Counted from the first letter of the stretch, positions 5,820 through 13,231 are shown. The stretch is 15,868 nucleotides of DNA from Syntrophales bacterium (GCA_028715865.1 JAQUQY010000010.1:1-15868); one strand, 5' to 3'. Made by a program: numbers and translations. Notes: generated from the letters alone by a model not told the origin.

Positions 5820-7592
5820 ATGGAAGGCCTCATAAGAGGAAAAGTTGTTTCGGTGAACGGCCCCATTGTTAAAGCCGTGGGCATGAAAGGCGTTAGGATG
5901 TTTGATATTGCCGAAGTAGGGCCCGATCGGCTCATCGGCGAGGTCATACGGCTGCTCGGCAAGATAGCGCTCATACAGGTTTACGAGGATAACACGGGCC
6001 TTAAGCCCGGAGACGAAGTGTTGTCCGAGGGCAGGCCGCTTTCGGTTCTGCTGGGTCCGGGGCTCATCTCCAGCATATACGACGGAATTCAGCGGCCTCT
6101 TGTGGGTATTGCCGAGAAGTGCGGGAGCTATATTGACAAGGGAATCAAGTTGTCGGCCCTGGACACGGAAAAGCGGTGGGAACTCAAGCCGCTTGCCGAA
6201 AGCGGAGCTCAGGTGAGGGAAGGAACCGTGGTCGGTGAAATCCAGGAAAGCCAACTCATTACTCACAAGATAATTGTTCCCCATGGCATTTCGGGCGTCT
6301 TGACCAGCATCGTGGAGGCGGGGGGTTACACCATCGAGGACGTAATCTACACCGTGGATACCGCCGCTGGTCCATACGAGGGAAAAATGGCAGGTTACTG
6401 GCCCGTACGGAGCCCCCGTCCTGTCAAAGTCAAGAAAAACCCGCACATTCCCCTGGTGACGGGTCAGCGGATCATTGACACTTTCTTCCCCATTGCACGG
6501 GGCGGCACGGCGGCCATCCCCGGCGGCTTCGGAACGGGCAAGACGATGACCCAGCACGCCCTGGCCAAGTGGTGTAACGCCGACATCATCGTTTACATCG
6601 GCTGCGGCGAGAGGGGAAACGAAATGACCGACGTTCTGACTGAATTCCCCAATCTCATTGACGAGCGAAATGGCCGCCCCCTCATTGAGCGTACCGTCAT
6701 GATCGCCAATACCTCGAACATGCCCGTGCCCGCAAGGGAGGTGAGCATCTACACGGGCGTTACCATCGCCGAGTATTACCGGGACATGGGACACAGCGTG
6801 GCCGTCATGGCCGACTCAACGTCACGATGGGCCGAAGCCCTGCGGGAGCTGTCCAGCCGGCTCGGCGACATGCCAGCCGAGGAAGGGTTCCCGCCCTACC
6901 TGGCCACGAGGCTTGCCGAGTTTTATGAACGTGCCGGCCTGGTGGAGACCCTGTCGGGTCCCGACGGCGACATTACAATCATAGGGGCCGTTTCACCCCC
7001 CGGGGGGGATTTTTCGGAACCCGTTACACAGCACACTTCCCGGTTTGTGCGGTGTTTCTGGGCTCTGGACAAGATTCTGGCCGACGCGCGGCATTATCCT
7101 TCCATAAGCTGGATAGACAGCTACACGGAGTACCTGCACGATATCGAGGACTGGTGGAAAGACCTCGACAGCCAGTGGTTAACCGTGCGCAACGCGGCAA
7201 TTAATATTCTTTTGGAGGACAACCGCCTCCAGCAGTTGGTGAAGCTCGTGGGGGCAGACGCGCTGCCGGTTACACAGCAGTTTACGCTCTACGTGGCGGA
7301 GATGATAAAGAACGCTTTTCTGCAGCAGAACTCCTTCGATGCCATTGACAAATATTGCAGCCCTGAAAAGCAGCTGAAGCTGCTTAAAACGATTCTAACC
7401 CTCTACGAGAAGGGGATGATTCTTGTGCAGGCTGGACTTGACATAAAGGACATCACCGAACGCCCCTTGGTGTCGGAGATGGTTCGCCTGAAATCCGAAA
7501 TACCGAATAAAGAGACAGAGCGGATTGACGCCTATTCAGAGGGGCTGTTGAAAGAGCTCGAGTCGCTAAAAGAACTGTTGCTGGGGGTGTGA
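5820..7592 (+). CDS. atpA: V/A-type ATPase catalytic subunit A
   Basis: This 590-residue protein is the catalytic ATP-binding subunit of the A3B3 head. Visible motifs in order: the N-terminal beta barrel beginning with GKVVSVNGPIVKAVG; the A-specific insert (about residues 115-195); the Walker A loop GGFGTGKT at 235-242 with Lys241; CGERGNEM at 262-269, where Glu264 is the expected catalytic glutamate; MADSTSRWAEALRE around 330-343; and SPPGGDFSEP at 392-401. All residues needed for ATP hydrolysis or synthesis are present, so the enzyme should be active. Length is typical (580-600). The ribosome site GGGGGAAAAGG precedes ATG 5820. The stop codon TGA (7590-7592) lies in the leader of subunit B. 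Symbols used here follow subunit letters (atpA = subunit A) and do not imply F-type homologues. Confidence 0.98.
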   Translation: MEGLIRGKVVSVNGPIVKAVGMKGVRMFDIAEVGPDRLIGEVIRLLGKIALIQVYEDNTGLKPGDEVLSEGRPLSVLLGPGLISSIYDGIQRPLVGIAEKCGSYIDKGIKLSALDTEKRWELKPLAESGAQVREGTVVGEIQESQLITHKIIVPHGISGVLTSIVEAGGYTIEDVIYTVDTAAGPYEGKMAGYWPVRSPRPVKVKKNPHIPLVTGQRIIDTFFPIARGGTAAIPGGFGTGKTMTQHALAKWCNADIIVYIGCGERGNEMTDVLTEFPNLIDERNGRPLIERTVMIANTSNMPVPAREVSIYTGVTIAEYYRDMGHSVAVMADSTSRWAEALRELSSRLGDMPAEEGFPPYLATRLAEFYERAGLVETLSGPDGDITIIGAVSPPGGDFSEPVTQHTSRFVRCFWALDKILADARHYPSISWIDSYTEYLHDIEDWWKDLDSQWLTVRNAAINILLEDNRLQQLVKLVGADALPVTQQFTLYVAEMIKNAFLQQNSFDAIDKYCSPEKQLKLLKTILTLYEKGMILVQAGLDIKDITERPLVSEMVRLKSEIPNKETERIDAYSEGLLKELESLKELLLGV

Positions 7593-7594
7593 CA

Positions 7595-8992
7595 ATGGCC
7601 TTCGAAATCGAATACACCAACATCGGGGGGATTTCGGGACCCTTGATATTTGTCCAGGGCGTCAGGGGCGTGGGCCTTGGAGAGATAGTGGAAATACGGG
7701 ACGGGTCGACCCTCAGGGTGGGACAGACCCTGGAAGTCGATGAAGACAAGGCTGTGGTCCAGGTATTTGAAGGAACCAGCGGCCTCGCCCTGGAGGGCAT
7801 GCGAGTCGCCTTCGTCGGGAGCGCCCTGGAAGTGCCGGTTGACCGGGCCATGCTTGGGCGGGTCTTCGACGGTCTGGGGAGGCCCATTGACGGCTTCCCC
7901 CAGGTAATCTCCGAGCTTCGCATGAACGTTAACGGTCTTCCCGTCAACCCATGGAGCCGTGAATATCCCCGGGACTTCATCCAGACGGGCATATCGGCCA
8001 TCGACGGGATGAACACCCTGATCAGGGGCCAGAAACTTCCTATTTTCTCAGGAAGCGGTATGCCCCACAATCTCATCGCCGCGCAGATAGCACGGCAGGC
8101 CATGATTCTCACCGAGGAGGAGGAGTTCACAGTTATTTTCGCCGCCATGGGCGTAAAGTTCGACGTTGCACGGTTCTTCATCGATTCCCTGGAGGAATCG
8201 GGAGTTCTAACCCACTCGGCGATATTCCTCAGCCTGGCGGACGCGCCCTCCATTGAGCGGCTCATCACGCCACGGGTTGCCCTTACCCTGGCGGAACACC
8301 TTGCCTTTGAGGAGGGAATGCACGTCCTGGTTATCCTTACGGACATGACCAACTACTGCGAATCGCTCCGGGAGCTTTCAAGCTCACGCGGCGAGATTCC
8401 GTCAAGAAAGGGCTATCCGGGCTATCTTTACAGCGACCTGGCCTCGATCTACGAGCGCGCGGGCAGGCTGAAGGGATACAACGGGTCCATTACCCAGATG
8501 CCCATGCTGAGCATGCCCAGCGACGACATTTCCCATCCCGTCCCGGATCTGACAGGCTACATTACGGAGGGACAGATTGTTCTGGAAAGGGAGCTTTTCA
8601 ACAAGGGAATTTATCCGCCTATCGCGGGCCTGCCTTCTCTGTCCAGGCTTATGAAGGACGGGATAGGGGAAGGGCGAACCCGGGGCGATCATGCCCAGGT
8701 AGCGGCCCAGCTATTCGCGAGCTACGCCAAGGTAAAGCGCATACGCTCCCTGGCGGCCATCGTGGGGGAAGAGGAACTTTCCCAGCTGGACAAGGTGTAC
8801 CTGTCCTTCGGGGAAAACTTCGAGGAACACTTTCTGGCCCAGGGAGAGCATGAAAACCGGACCATAGAGCAGACTCTTGAAATCGGCTGGAAGATGCTTT
8901 CCCTTCTGCCTCAGGAAGAGCTGTACCGGATCTGCAGGGAAGACATACAGCGATACTACATGTCCGAGGAGAATCTGGAATGCCGCATTTAG
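7595..8992 (+). CDS. atpB: V/A-type ATPase regulatory subunit B
   Basis: From ATG 7595 the product has 465 residues and begins MAFEIEYTNIGGISGPLIFV, matching the usual N-terminus of subunit B. A GTG at 7589, overlapping the A stop codon, would add two residues; the ATG with the G-run at 7583-7587 as ribosome site is the better choice. Instead of a Walker A lysine loop it carries SGSGMPHN (about 152-159), the degenerate loop diagnostic of the non-catalytic B subunit. Further motifs are ILTDMTNYCESLRELSSSRG and the QMPMLSMPSDDISHPVPDLT segment near residues 300-320, both strongly conserved. B alternates with A in the hexamer and supplies an arginine finger to the catalytic site. Its last codons overlap the start of subunit D by 13 bases, indicating translational coupling. 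Confidence 0.98.
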   Translation: MAFEIEYTNIGGISGPLIFVQGVRGVGLGEIVEIRDGSTLRVGQTLEVDEDKAVVQVFEGTSGLALEGMRVAFVGSALEVPVDRAMLGRVFDGLGRPIDGFPQVISELRMNVNGLPVNPWSREYPRDFIQTGISAIDGMNTLIRGQKLPIFSGSGMPHNLIAAQIARQAMILTEEEEFTVIFAAMGVKFDVARFFIDSLEESGVLTHSAIFLSLADAPSIERLITPRVALTLAEHLAFEEGMHVLVILTDMTNYCESLRELSSSRGEIPSRKGYPGYLYSDLASIYERAGRLKGYNGSITQMPMLSMPSDDISHPVPDLTGYITEGQIVLERELFNKGIYPPIAGLPSLSRLMKDGIGEGRTRGDHAQVAAQLFASYAKVKRIRSLAAIVGEEELSQLDKVYLSFGENFEEHFLAQGEHENRTIEQTLEIGWKMLSLLPQEELYRICREDIQRYYMSEENLECRI

Positions 8993-9609
8993 AAATGCCT
9001 CCGACCAAGTCGTCTCTGAGAAAAATAAAGGACGAGCTTGCCTTTGCCTATGAAGGATACGATCTTCTCAATCAGAAACGGGAAGTGCTTGTCATTGAGA
9101 TCATGAAGAGGGTAGGTGACGCGCGGCGCATAGAGGCGGAGCTGTCGGGTACACTTGACGGGTTCTACAACTCATACCGCCTTGCCGCCGTTGATATGGG
9201 CTCCGACGCGCTGGCACTGCAAAGCTGTTCCGAAAAAAGAAGCTATAACCTGCGTATGGAGACCACCCGGCTGATGGGGCTTCGCCTGCCTAAACTCACT
9301 ATTACCAGGAAAAAACTTCCCATAGCTCACACCGTACCGGAGACAACTTCATCCTATGATGAAGCTAAGGAGCGGTCCATAAAAGCGCTTCGAGCCCTTG
9401 CCGAATACGCAACTATCGCCAGGGCAATCATCCTGCTCTCCAGGGAACTAAAAAAGGTACAGAGACGCGTCAATGCCCTGGAGAAAATATTCATACCTCA
9501 GCACGAAGAGGCGAAGACCTACATTACCGGACGCATAGAGGAGATGGAAAGAGAAGAGGTTTTCGTCAAAAAGCTTATCCGCCAGCGCCACGAAGAAGCA
9601 GGCCCATGA
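8980..9609 (+). CDS. atpD: V/A-type ATPase subunit D (central rotor shaft)
   Basis: The 209-residue product is nearly all helix, with an N-terminal segment PTKSSLRKIKDELAFAYEGY followed by DLLNQKREVLVIEI. This fits the subunit D pattern P-T-(x)n-L-(x)n-L-(x)n-A-x-x-G-(x)n-L-L-x-x-K-R-(D/E)-x-L. A matching C-terminal antiparallel helix (RVNALEKIFIPQHEEAKTYI) carries the conserved R-(R/V)-V-N-A-L-E-x-x-x-I-P motif. The two helices form the rotating coiled coil inside the head. Length is typical (about 200-215). The start at 8980 has GAGGAG at 8965-8970 and overlaps the end of B; an ATG at 8995 is an alternative that would trim five residues. It is the last ATPase gene of the operon. Confidence 0.96.
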   Translation: MPHLEMPPTKSSLRKIKDELAFAYEGYDLLNQKREVLVIEIMKRVGDARRIEAELSGTLDGFYNSYRLAAVDMGSDALALQSCSEKRSYNLRMETTRLMGLRLPKLTITRKKLPIAHTVPETTSSYDEAKERSIKALRALAEYATIARAIILLSRELKKVQRRVNALEKIFIPQHEEAKTYITGRIEEMEREEVFVKKLIRQRHEEAGP

Positions 9610-9620
9610 AAAGCTTACGT

Positions 9621-9652
9621 GACGCCGGTTCCCATTGAGCCATAACGGCGTC
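9621..9652 (+). terminator. Possible terminator after the V-ATPase operon
   Basis: A perfect 7-bp stem GACGCCG (9621-9627) and CGGCGTC (9646-9652) with an 18-base loop lies 12 bases after the subunit D stop. It is followed by TTGAGACTTTC, which is only moderately T-rich, so efficiency as an intrinsic terminator is doubtful. Confidence 0.38.
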
Positions 9653-9676
9653 TTGAGACTTTCATGCCCCCCCCTT

Positions 9677-9705
9677 TTGACAAACTACCTGCCAGTGAAT
9701 AGAAT
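9677..9705 (+). promoter_or_regulatory. Sigma-70 promoter of the radical SAM gene
   Basis: TTGACA (9677-9682) and TAGAAT (9700-9705) are separated by exactly 17 bases, matching the consensus at 11 of 12 positions. Transcription would start near 9712, about 42 bases before the GTG start, with AAAGGA at 9738-9743 as ribosome site. A run of eight C (9667-9674) lies just upstream of the -35 box. Confidence 0.72.
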
Positions 9706-9753
9706 AATCGACGAAGTTACTAAAACCGCGACAACACAAAGGACATATTCATC

Positions 9754-10869
9754 GTGGCAGGAATGACATTCGACAGCAGCCCCCAGGACAACGTGAGAAA
9801 GTTGGGAAACTTAAAATTCCAAGTGGGCGTCTACCGGCCGCCCAGCGAAGGGGGAAGCGCGTCTCTGCTTATCCGTGTAACTGAAAATTGTCCCTGGAAC
9901 AAGTGTACTTTCTGTGAAATGTACAAGGGGCACCGTTTTGTCTACCGTTCAGGGGAGGATATTAAGGCCGATATCGACGCCATCAAGGCGATGGTCGACG
10001 AAATAACATCGATTTCATGGAAATTGGGACTGGGCGGCAAGGTGACCCGCGACGTGGGCTCCGCCATTTTGAGGGCTGATCCCTCGCTTCAGGGTAATCA
10101 CTGCTTCGTCATTGTTTTCAACTGGCTCTATTCGGGCGGCAAAACGGCCTTTCTGCAGGATGCCAACAGTATCATAATGAGGCCACATGAATTTATCGAC
10201 GTTCTTCTATATTTGAGAAAGGAACTGCCTTCAATTACCCGGCTTACCAGCTATGCGCGTTCAAAAACGCTTTCCCAGAGGAAACCTGAAGACTTGAAAG
10301 CGATTCGCGAGGCGGGACTCGACCGCCTTCACGTGGGTCTTGAAACGGGTGACGATGAGTTGCTTCAAATAATCAAGAAGGGTGTCACCAGCGAGGAACA
10401 GATAGAGGGAGGCAAAAAAGCGCTGGAAGCGGGATTCCAGCTGTCTGAATACTGGATGACCGACCTGGGGGGACGGGAGCGCTGGAAACAGCACGCGGAG
10501 AACACGGCACGGGTGCTTTCAGCCATAAATCCCCATTACATCCGGTCCAGGCCACTAGTTCCACGTCCGGGAACCGCGCTTTACGATGACTACGTGGCGG
10601 GCCGGCTGACCCTGTCTTCACCTCACGAGCGTCTTGTGGAACTGCGGTTAATGGTGGAAAAGCTCAATGTAACTTCAAAGGTATGCTTCGATCATTCCAT
10701 GAACTCCTGGACAGGCAGCAGGGGAGGGCTTCTTTTTACTCAGGATTACGAGGGGTATCAGTTTCCGGAGAAAAAATCACTGGTGCTTGAAAAAATCGAC
10801 GAAGGCCTGTCATTGGATGAATCTAAGCATGTTCACGTGCGTGATCTCATCGCCATGGGTTCTCTTTGA
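9754..10869 (+). CDS. Radical SAM protein with a CX4CX2C cluster motif
   Basis: This 371-residue cytoplasmic protein carries RVTENCPWNKCTFCEMYKG, with Cys46, Cys51 and Cys54 as the likely ligands of the [4Fe-4S] cluster that cleaves S-adenosylmethionine. The spacing is CX4CX2C and not the standard CX3CX2C. Downstream parts fit a radical SAM TIM-barrel: LDRLHVGLETGDDELLQIIK (about residues 190-209, the usual G-x-E-(T/S) strand-5 region) and a late PRPGT motif (about 268-272) seen in COG1032/Elp3-like enzymes. No B12-binding, TRAM or SPASM domain is apparent. Substrate is unknown. GTG 9754 is chosen because AAAGGA is correctly spaced from it; ATG 9763 would be three codons later with a worse site. 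It has its own promoter, so it is not clearly tied to the ATPase operon. Confidence 0.87.
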   Translation: MAGMTFDSSPQDNVRKLGNLKFQVGVYRPPSEGGSASLLIRVTENCPWNKCTFCEMYKGHRFVYRSGEDIKADIDAIKAMVDEITSISWKLGLGGKVTRDVGSAILRADPSLQGNHCFVIVFNWLYSGGKTAFLQDANSIIMRPHEFIDVLLYLRKELPSITRLTSYARSKTLSQRKPEDLKAIREAGLDRLHVGLETGDDELLQIIKKGVTSEEQIEGGKKALEAGFQLSEYWMTDLGGRERWKQHAENTARVLSAINPHYIRSRPLVPRPGTALYDDYVAGRLTLSSPHERLVELRLMVEKLNVTSKVCFDHSMNSWTGSRGGLLFTQDYEGYQFPEKKSLVLEKIDEGLSLDESKHVHVRDLIAMGSL

Positions 10870-10871
10870 GT

Positions 10872-10939
10872 GCCGCCCGTAAAGAGGCCTCTGAAGGCGG
10901 CTTGGTTACACTGTACCGAAATCTTTCAGTGTGAATTTT
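10872..10939 (+). terminator. Two weak hairpins after the radical SAM gene
   Basis: GCCGCC (10872-10877) pairs with GGCGGC (10896-10901), enclosing the palindrome AGAGGCCTCT. Next, ACACTG (10908-10913) pairs with CAGTGT (10927-10932) and is followed by GAATTTTC. The second has a modest T-run and could terminate the radical SAM transcript. Neither is strong. Confidence 0.35.
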
Positions 10940-10950
10940 CCCCCGTTAAA

Positions 10951-10959
10951 TGTTATAGA
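10951..10959 (+). promoter_or_regulatory. Possible extended -10 promoter of the thioesterase gene
   Basis: TGTTATAGA contains a TGn extension before TATAGA (10954-10959). The sequence 17 bases upstream (GTGAAT) is a poor -35 box. The site is 36 bases before the ATG, a plausible leader length, but the evidence is thin. Confidence 0.25.
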
Positions 10960-10994
10960 AAGCAACTGAAAATGTTGAGGAGGAGCATCTTGAT

Positions 10995-11501
10995 ATGGAG
11001 GGGAAAAGGGTAAGTGAAAGTACTGTTGTTATGGCACAGGTGATGAATCCCCAGGATGCCAACCCCGCCGGAAATGTTCATGGAGGCGTTATCATGAAGC
11101 TCATCGACTCGGCTGCCGCCGCCGTTGGTGTTCGTCATTCACGAAGGAACGCGGTGACTGCTTCCATTGACCGCCTCGATTTCCACAACCCCGTATATAT
11201 AGGTGATCTTCTTACGCTAAGGGCAAGCCTTAATATGGTTGGAAAAACTTCAATGGAAGTCGGTGTCAGGGTGGAGGCCGAGAATGTTATTACGGGAGAA
11301 CAGCGCCACACGTCATCGGCGTACCTCACGATTGTGGCCCTGGGCGACGACGGGAAACCAATGGCGGTTCCACCGCTCATTCTGGAAAGCGATGATGAGG
11401 CGCGCAGGAATCATGAAGCCAAGGCCCGTCGTCAGATGAGGCTTGAGGAAAGAAAAAAGGAAAGGGACTGCCAGGAAAATATTGAGCGATGTCCATTGTA
11501 G
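10995..11501 (+). CDS. Hotdog-fold acyl-CoA thioesterase (YciA/BACH family)
   Basis: The 168-residue protein is a single hotdog domain followed by a charged helical tail (about residues 128-168). The motif NPAGNVHGGVIMKLIDSAAA (about residues 22-41) is the family's G-x-(V/L)-(H/F)-G-G-x-(I/L/V)-(M)-x-x-x-D central-helix signature, with Asp38 as the likely catalytic acid. The segment DRLDFHNPVYIGDLLTLRAS is the second conserved stretch (the D-x-(x)-x-F-x-x-P-(V/I)-x-x-G-D pattern). Members hydrolyse acyl-CoA to free acid and CoA and usually work as hexamers of dimers. This suggests turnover of acyl-CoA intermediates; chain-length preference cannot be read from the sequence. ATG 10995 has GGAGGAG ten bases upstream. 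It ends at a strong terminator before the HAD gene. Confidence 0.88.
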   Translation: MEGKRVSESTVVMAQVMNPQDANPAGNVHGGVIMKLIDSAAAAVGVRHSRRNAVTASIDRLDFHNPVYIGDLLTLRASLNMVGKTSMEVGVRVEAENVITGEQRHTSSAYLTIVALGDDGKPMAVPPLILESDDEARRNHEAKARRQMRLEERKKERDCQENIERCPL

Positions 11502-11546
11502 GAGTATTGAGTAGGCTACGTTCGTATGAAAAAGATGAGAGCGGAC

Positions 11547-11579
11547 AGCCGGCACCCGGTAATTTGTGCCGGCTTTTTT
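11547..11579 (+). terminator. Strong rho-independent terminator
   Basis: A perfect 9-bp GC-rich stem, AGCCGGCAC (11547-11555) and GTGCCGGCT (11566-11574), with a 10-base loop runs straight into TTTTTT (11574-11579). It ends 19 bases before the start codon of the HAD gene. It terminates the thioesterase transcript unless bypassed; no good promoter was found between it and the HAD start. Confidence 0.92.
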
Positions 11580-11598
11580 AAAAAAGAAAAGGGACAAT

Positions 11599-12261
11599 AT
11601 GAGTGACAGGTTGATCGATGCGGTGCTTTTTGATTACGGAGGAGTCATAGCAGAGGAAGGCTTTGTGTGGGGGCTGACTGCGATATCAGAGGAGAACGGC
11701 CTGGACAGAAATTCCTTCATGGCTTCCGCCTTTGAGCTTATTGAAACCAGCGGCTACCTTATTGGAAAGGCTGACGAGGCGGCCTTCTGGAAGGCCATGC
11801 GTGAAGCCACAGGCGTCAAGGGAAACGACAAGGAATTGAGCCGGGAGATACTTTCCCGTTTCGTTCTTCGTCCTTGGGTTCTTGCCCTTGCCGATGACCT
11901 CCGTTCCCTCGGCATAACAGCCGGCATCCTGAGCGACCAGACCAGCTGGCTCGATCAACTGGATAAGAGGGACCGGTTTTTCCGCCACTTTGACATTGTC
12001 TTCAACAGTTTTCACATGGGTATGAGCAAGCGGGAACAGGAAGTGTTCGGGGAAACAGCCCGCCGCCTGGGACTTCCCGGCAGCAGAATCTGCTTTATCG
12101 ACGACAACGAGGGTAACTGCGCGCGGGCTGAAAAGAATGGATGGCAGTCAATTATCTATAAAAACGGCGTGCAGGTTCTTCGGGATTTGGCCATGCTTGT
12201 TCCTGACATCGACGCTTCGCGTTACGAAACCACTCCGGGTATTGACAAAGATAACCAATAA
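11599..12261 (+). CDS. HAD-superfamily hydrolase (subfamily IA-like)
   Basis: From ATG 11599 (site AAAAGGGA at 11587-11594) the protein has 220 residues. Motif I is AVLFDYGGV with Asp12 as nucleophile; the second Asp of the usual DxD is Gly14, as in DxG-type members such as YihX-like phosphatases and dehalogenase-like proteins. A helical cap spans about residues 20-90. Motif II is GILSDQTSW (Ser about 114), the lysine of motif III is probably in MSKREQEVF, and motif IV is CFIDDNEGNCARAEKNGW with the Asp pair that binds Mg2+. It should therefore hydrolyse a small phosphorylated compound or a related substrate. The gap to the HisF-like gene is only 43 bases without a terminator, so the two are probably co-transcribed. 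An upstream GTG at 11566 falls inside the terminator stem and is rejected as start. Confidence 0.87.
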   Translation: MSDRLIDAVLFDYGGVIAEEGFVWGLTAISEENGLDRNSFMASAFELIETSGYLIGKADEAAFWKAMREATGVKGNDKELSREILSRFVLRPWVLALADDLRSLGITAGILSDQTSWLDQLDKRDRFFRHFDIVFNSFHMGMSKREQEVFGETARRLGLPGSRICFIDDNEGNCARAEKNGWQSIIYKNGVQVLRDLAMLVPDIDASRYETTPGIDKDNQ

Positions 12262-12304
12262 GGGTTATTCCGGTTCCATCCAAAGAACCAGAAGGGGATC
12301 ACCG

Positions 12305-13066
12305 ATGAACAAAATAGTCATCATGCCCTGTCTCGACATGAAAGACGGCCGGGTCGTCAAGGGAATCAACTTCCTGGGCCTGAAAGACGCTGGGGATCCC
12401 GTTGAAAGCGCCGCCTTCTATCAGGCCGAGGGGGCCGACGAGCTGGCCATGCTGGACATTGCCGCCACTCTTGAAAACAGGGGAACCCGTCTTGAATGGG
12501 TAAAAAATGTTTCTTCCGTGATTGGCATCCCCTTGACCGTCGGGGGAGGCATATCCTCTCTGGAGGATATGGAGTTGACCTTTGAAGCGGGCGCCAGCAA
12601 TGTATCGGTCAACAGCGCCGCCGTGAAGCGCCCGGAATTGATAGATGAGGCGGCGGCAAGGTTCGGTTCGGAAAGGATTACCGTGGCCATTGATGCCCGC
12701 AGGAACAAAACCATGCCCTCCGGTTTCGAACTTGTCATAGCAGGCGGGACTATGCCCGCCGGCATTGATGCCGTTGAATGGGCCAGGCAATGCCAGGAGC
12801 GCGGAGCCGGCGTGCTTCTTCCCACTAGTATGGACGGGGACGGGACCCTTGACGGGTATGACATTGACTACACCCGCGCCATTTCCGGCGCCGTCACTTT
12901 GCCCGTCGTTGCCTCCGGAGGCGCTGGAAAACTGGAACATTTCTTCGATGCCGTCACCGAGGGCGGCGCGAGCATACTCCTGGCCGCTTCGGTCTTTCAC
13001 TACCGCCTTATCAGCATAGGGCAGGTCAAGGAATACCTTCGGGGGCGAGGCATACCCGTTTTGTAA
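12305..13066 (+). CDS. hisF: HisF-like (beta/alpha)8-barrel protein, probable paralogue not paired with HisH
   Basis: From ATG 12305 (AAGGGG site upstream) the protein has 253 residues, the same length as Thermotoga HisF, and aligns to it with only one small insertion. HisF is the cyclase subunit of imidazole glycerol phosphate synthase in histidine and purine-linked metabolism. Catalytic Asp11 (PCLDMKDGRVVKG) and the second catalytic Asp130 (VAIDARR) are present, as are phosphate-binding loops VGGGIS and ASGGAGKLEHF and the TSMDGDGT loop. However, the ammonia-gate cluster Arg5-Glu46-Lys99-Glu167 of Thermotoga reads Val5, Glu46, Asn99 and Val170, and Asp98, which contacts HisH, is Ser98. No hisH, hisA or other his gene is adjacent. 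The fold call is firm; the histidine role is doubtful. An ammonia-only or different phosphoribosyl-type substrate is possible. A longer frame from 12137 overlaps the HAD gene and is rejected. Confidence 0.88.
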   Translation: MNKIVIMPCLDMKDGRVVKGINFLGLKDAGDPVESAAFYQAEGADELAMLDIAATLENRGTRLEWVKNVSSVIGIPLTVGGGISSLEDMELTFEAGASNVSVNSAAVKRPELIDEAAARFGSERITVAIDARRNKTMPSGFELVIAGGTMPAGIDAVEWARQCQERGAGVLLPTSMDGDGTLDGYDIDYTRAISGAVTLPVVASGGAGKLEHFFDAVTEGGASILLAASVFHYRLISIGQVKEYLRGRGIPVL

Positions 13067-13082
13067 GCTCTGCTGTCTCTCA

Positions 13083-13198
13083 GGGCTTACAGCCCGGATT
13101 ATTGTCTGTATTCAAGACTACGTTGGAGATGATGGACTCCTGATAAAAATGGCCAGGCGCGGATTACAATTACACGTAAAGCGAAAAATCCGGGCGCC
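13083..13198 (+). other. Hairpins downstream of the HisF-like gene
   Basis: GGGCT-TAC-AGCCC (13083-13095) is a tight stem without a T-run. A longer stem pairs GGCG-CGGATT (13156-13165) with AATCCG and CGCC (13187-13192 and 13195-13198), with a two-base GG bulge, followed by TTGAGTCTTTAAAA. One or both may end transcription from the HisF-like gene toward the convergent SDR gene. Confidence 0.35.
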
Positions 13199-13209
13199 CT
13201 TGAGTCTTT

Positions 13210-13231
13210 AAAATGGCGGTCTACCCGCCAT
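13210..13231 (-). terminator. Terminator of the minus-strand SDR gene
   Basis: On the minus strand the stem ATGGCGG and CCGCCAT (arms at 13225-13231 and 13213-13219) with a 5-base loop is followed by TTTAAAG, five bases after the SDR stop. The T-run is short, but the placement is right. Confidence 0.55.

Noticed and set aside
5709..6794. 361-codon minus-strand open frame
   Set aside because: It is antisense to subunits E and A, has no recognisable domain, and is explained by codon bias of the real gene on the other strand.
7453..8352. 299-codon minus-strand open frame
   Set aside because: Antisense to subunits A and B, with an Arg/Ser/Pro-rich composition typical of mirror frames.
9667..9674. 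C8 tract as a phase-variation switch of the radical SAM promoter
   Set aside because: It lies outside the -35/-10 spacer, so a length change would not alter the promoter spacing; eight C is also short for a switch.
12137..12304. N-terminal extension of the HisF-like protein
   Set aside because: It overlaps the HAD gene in another frame, has no homology to HisF, and the ATG at 12305 has a proper ribosome site and gives the exact family length.
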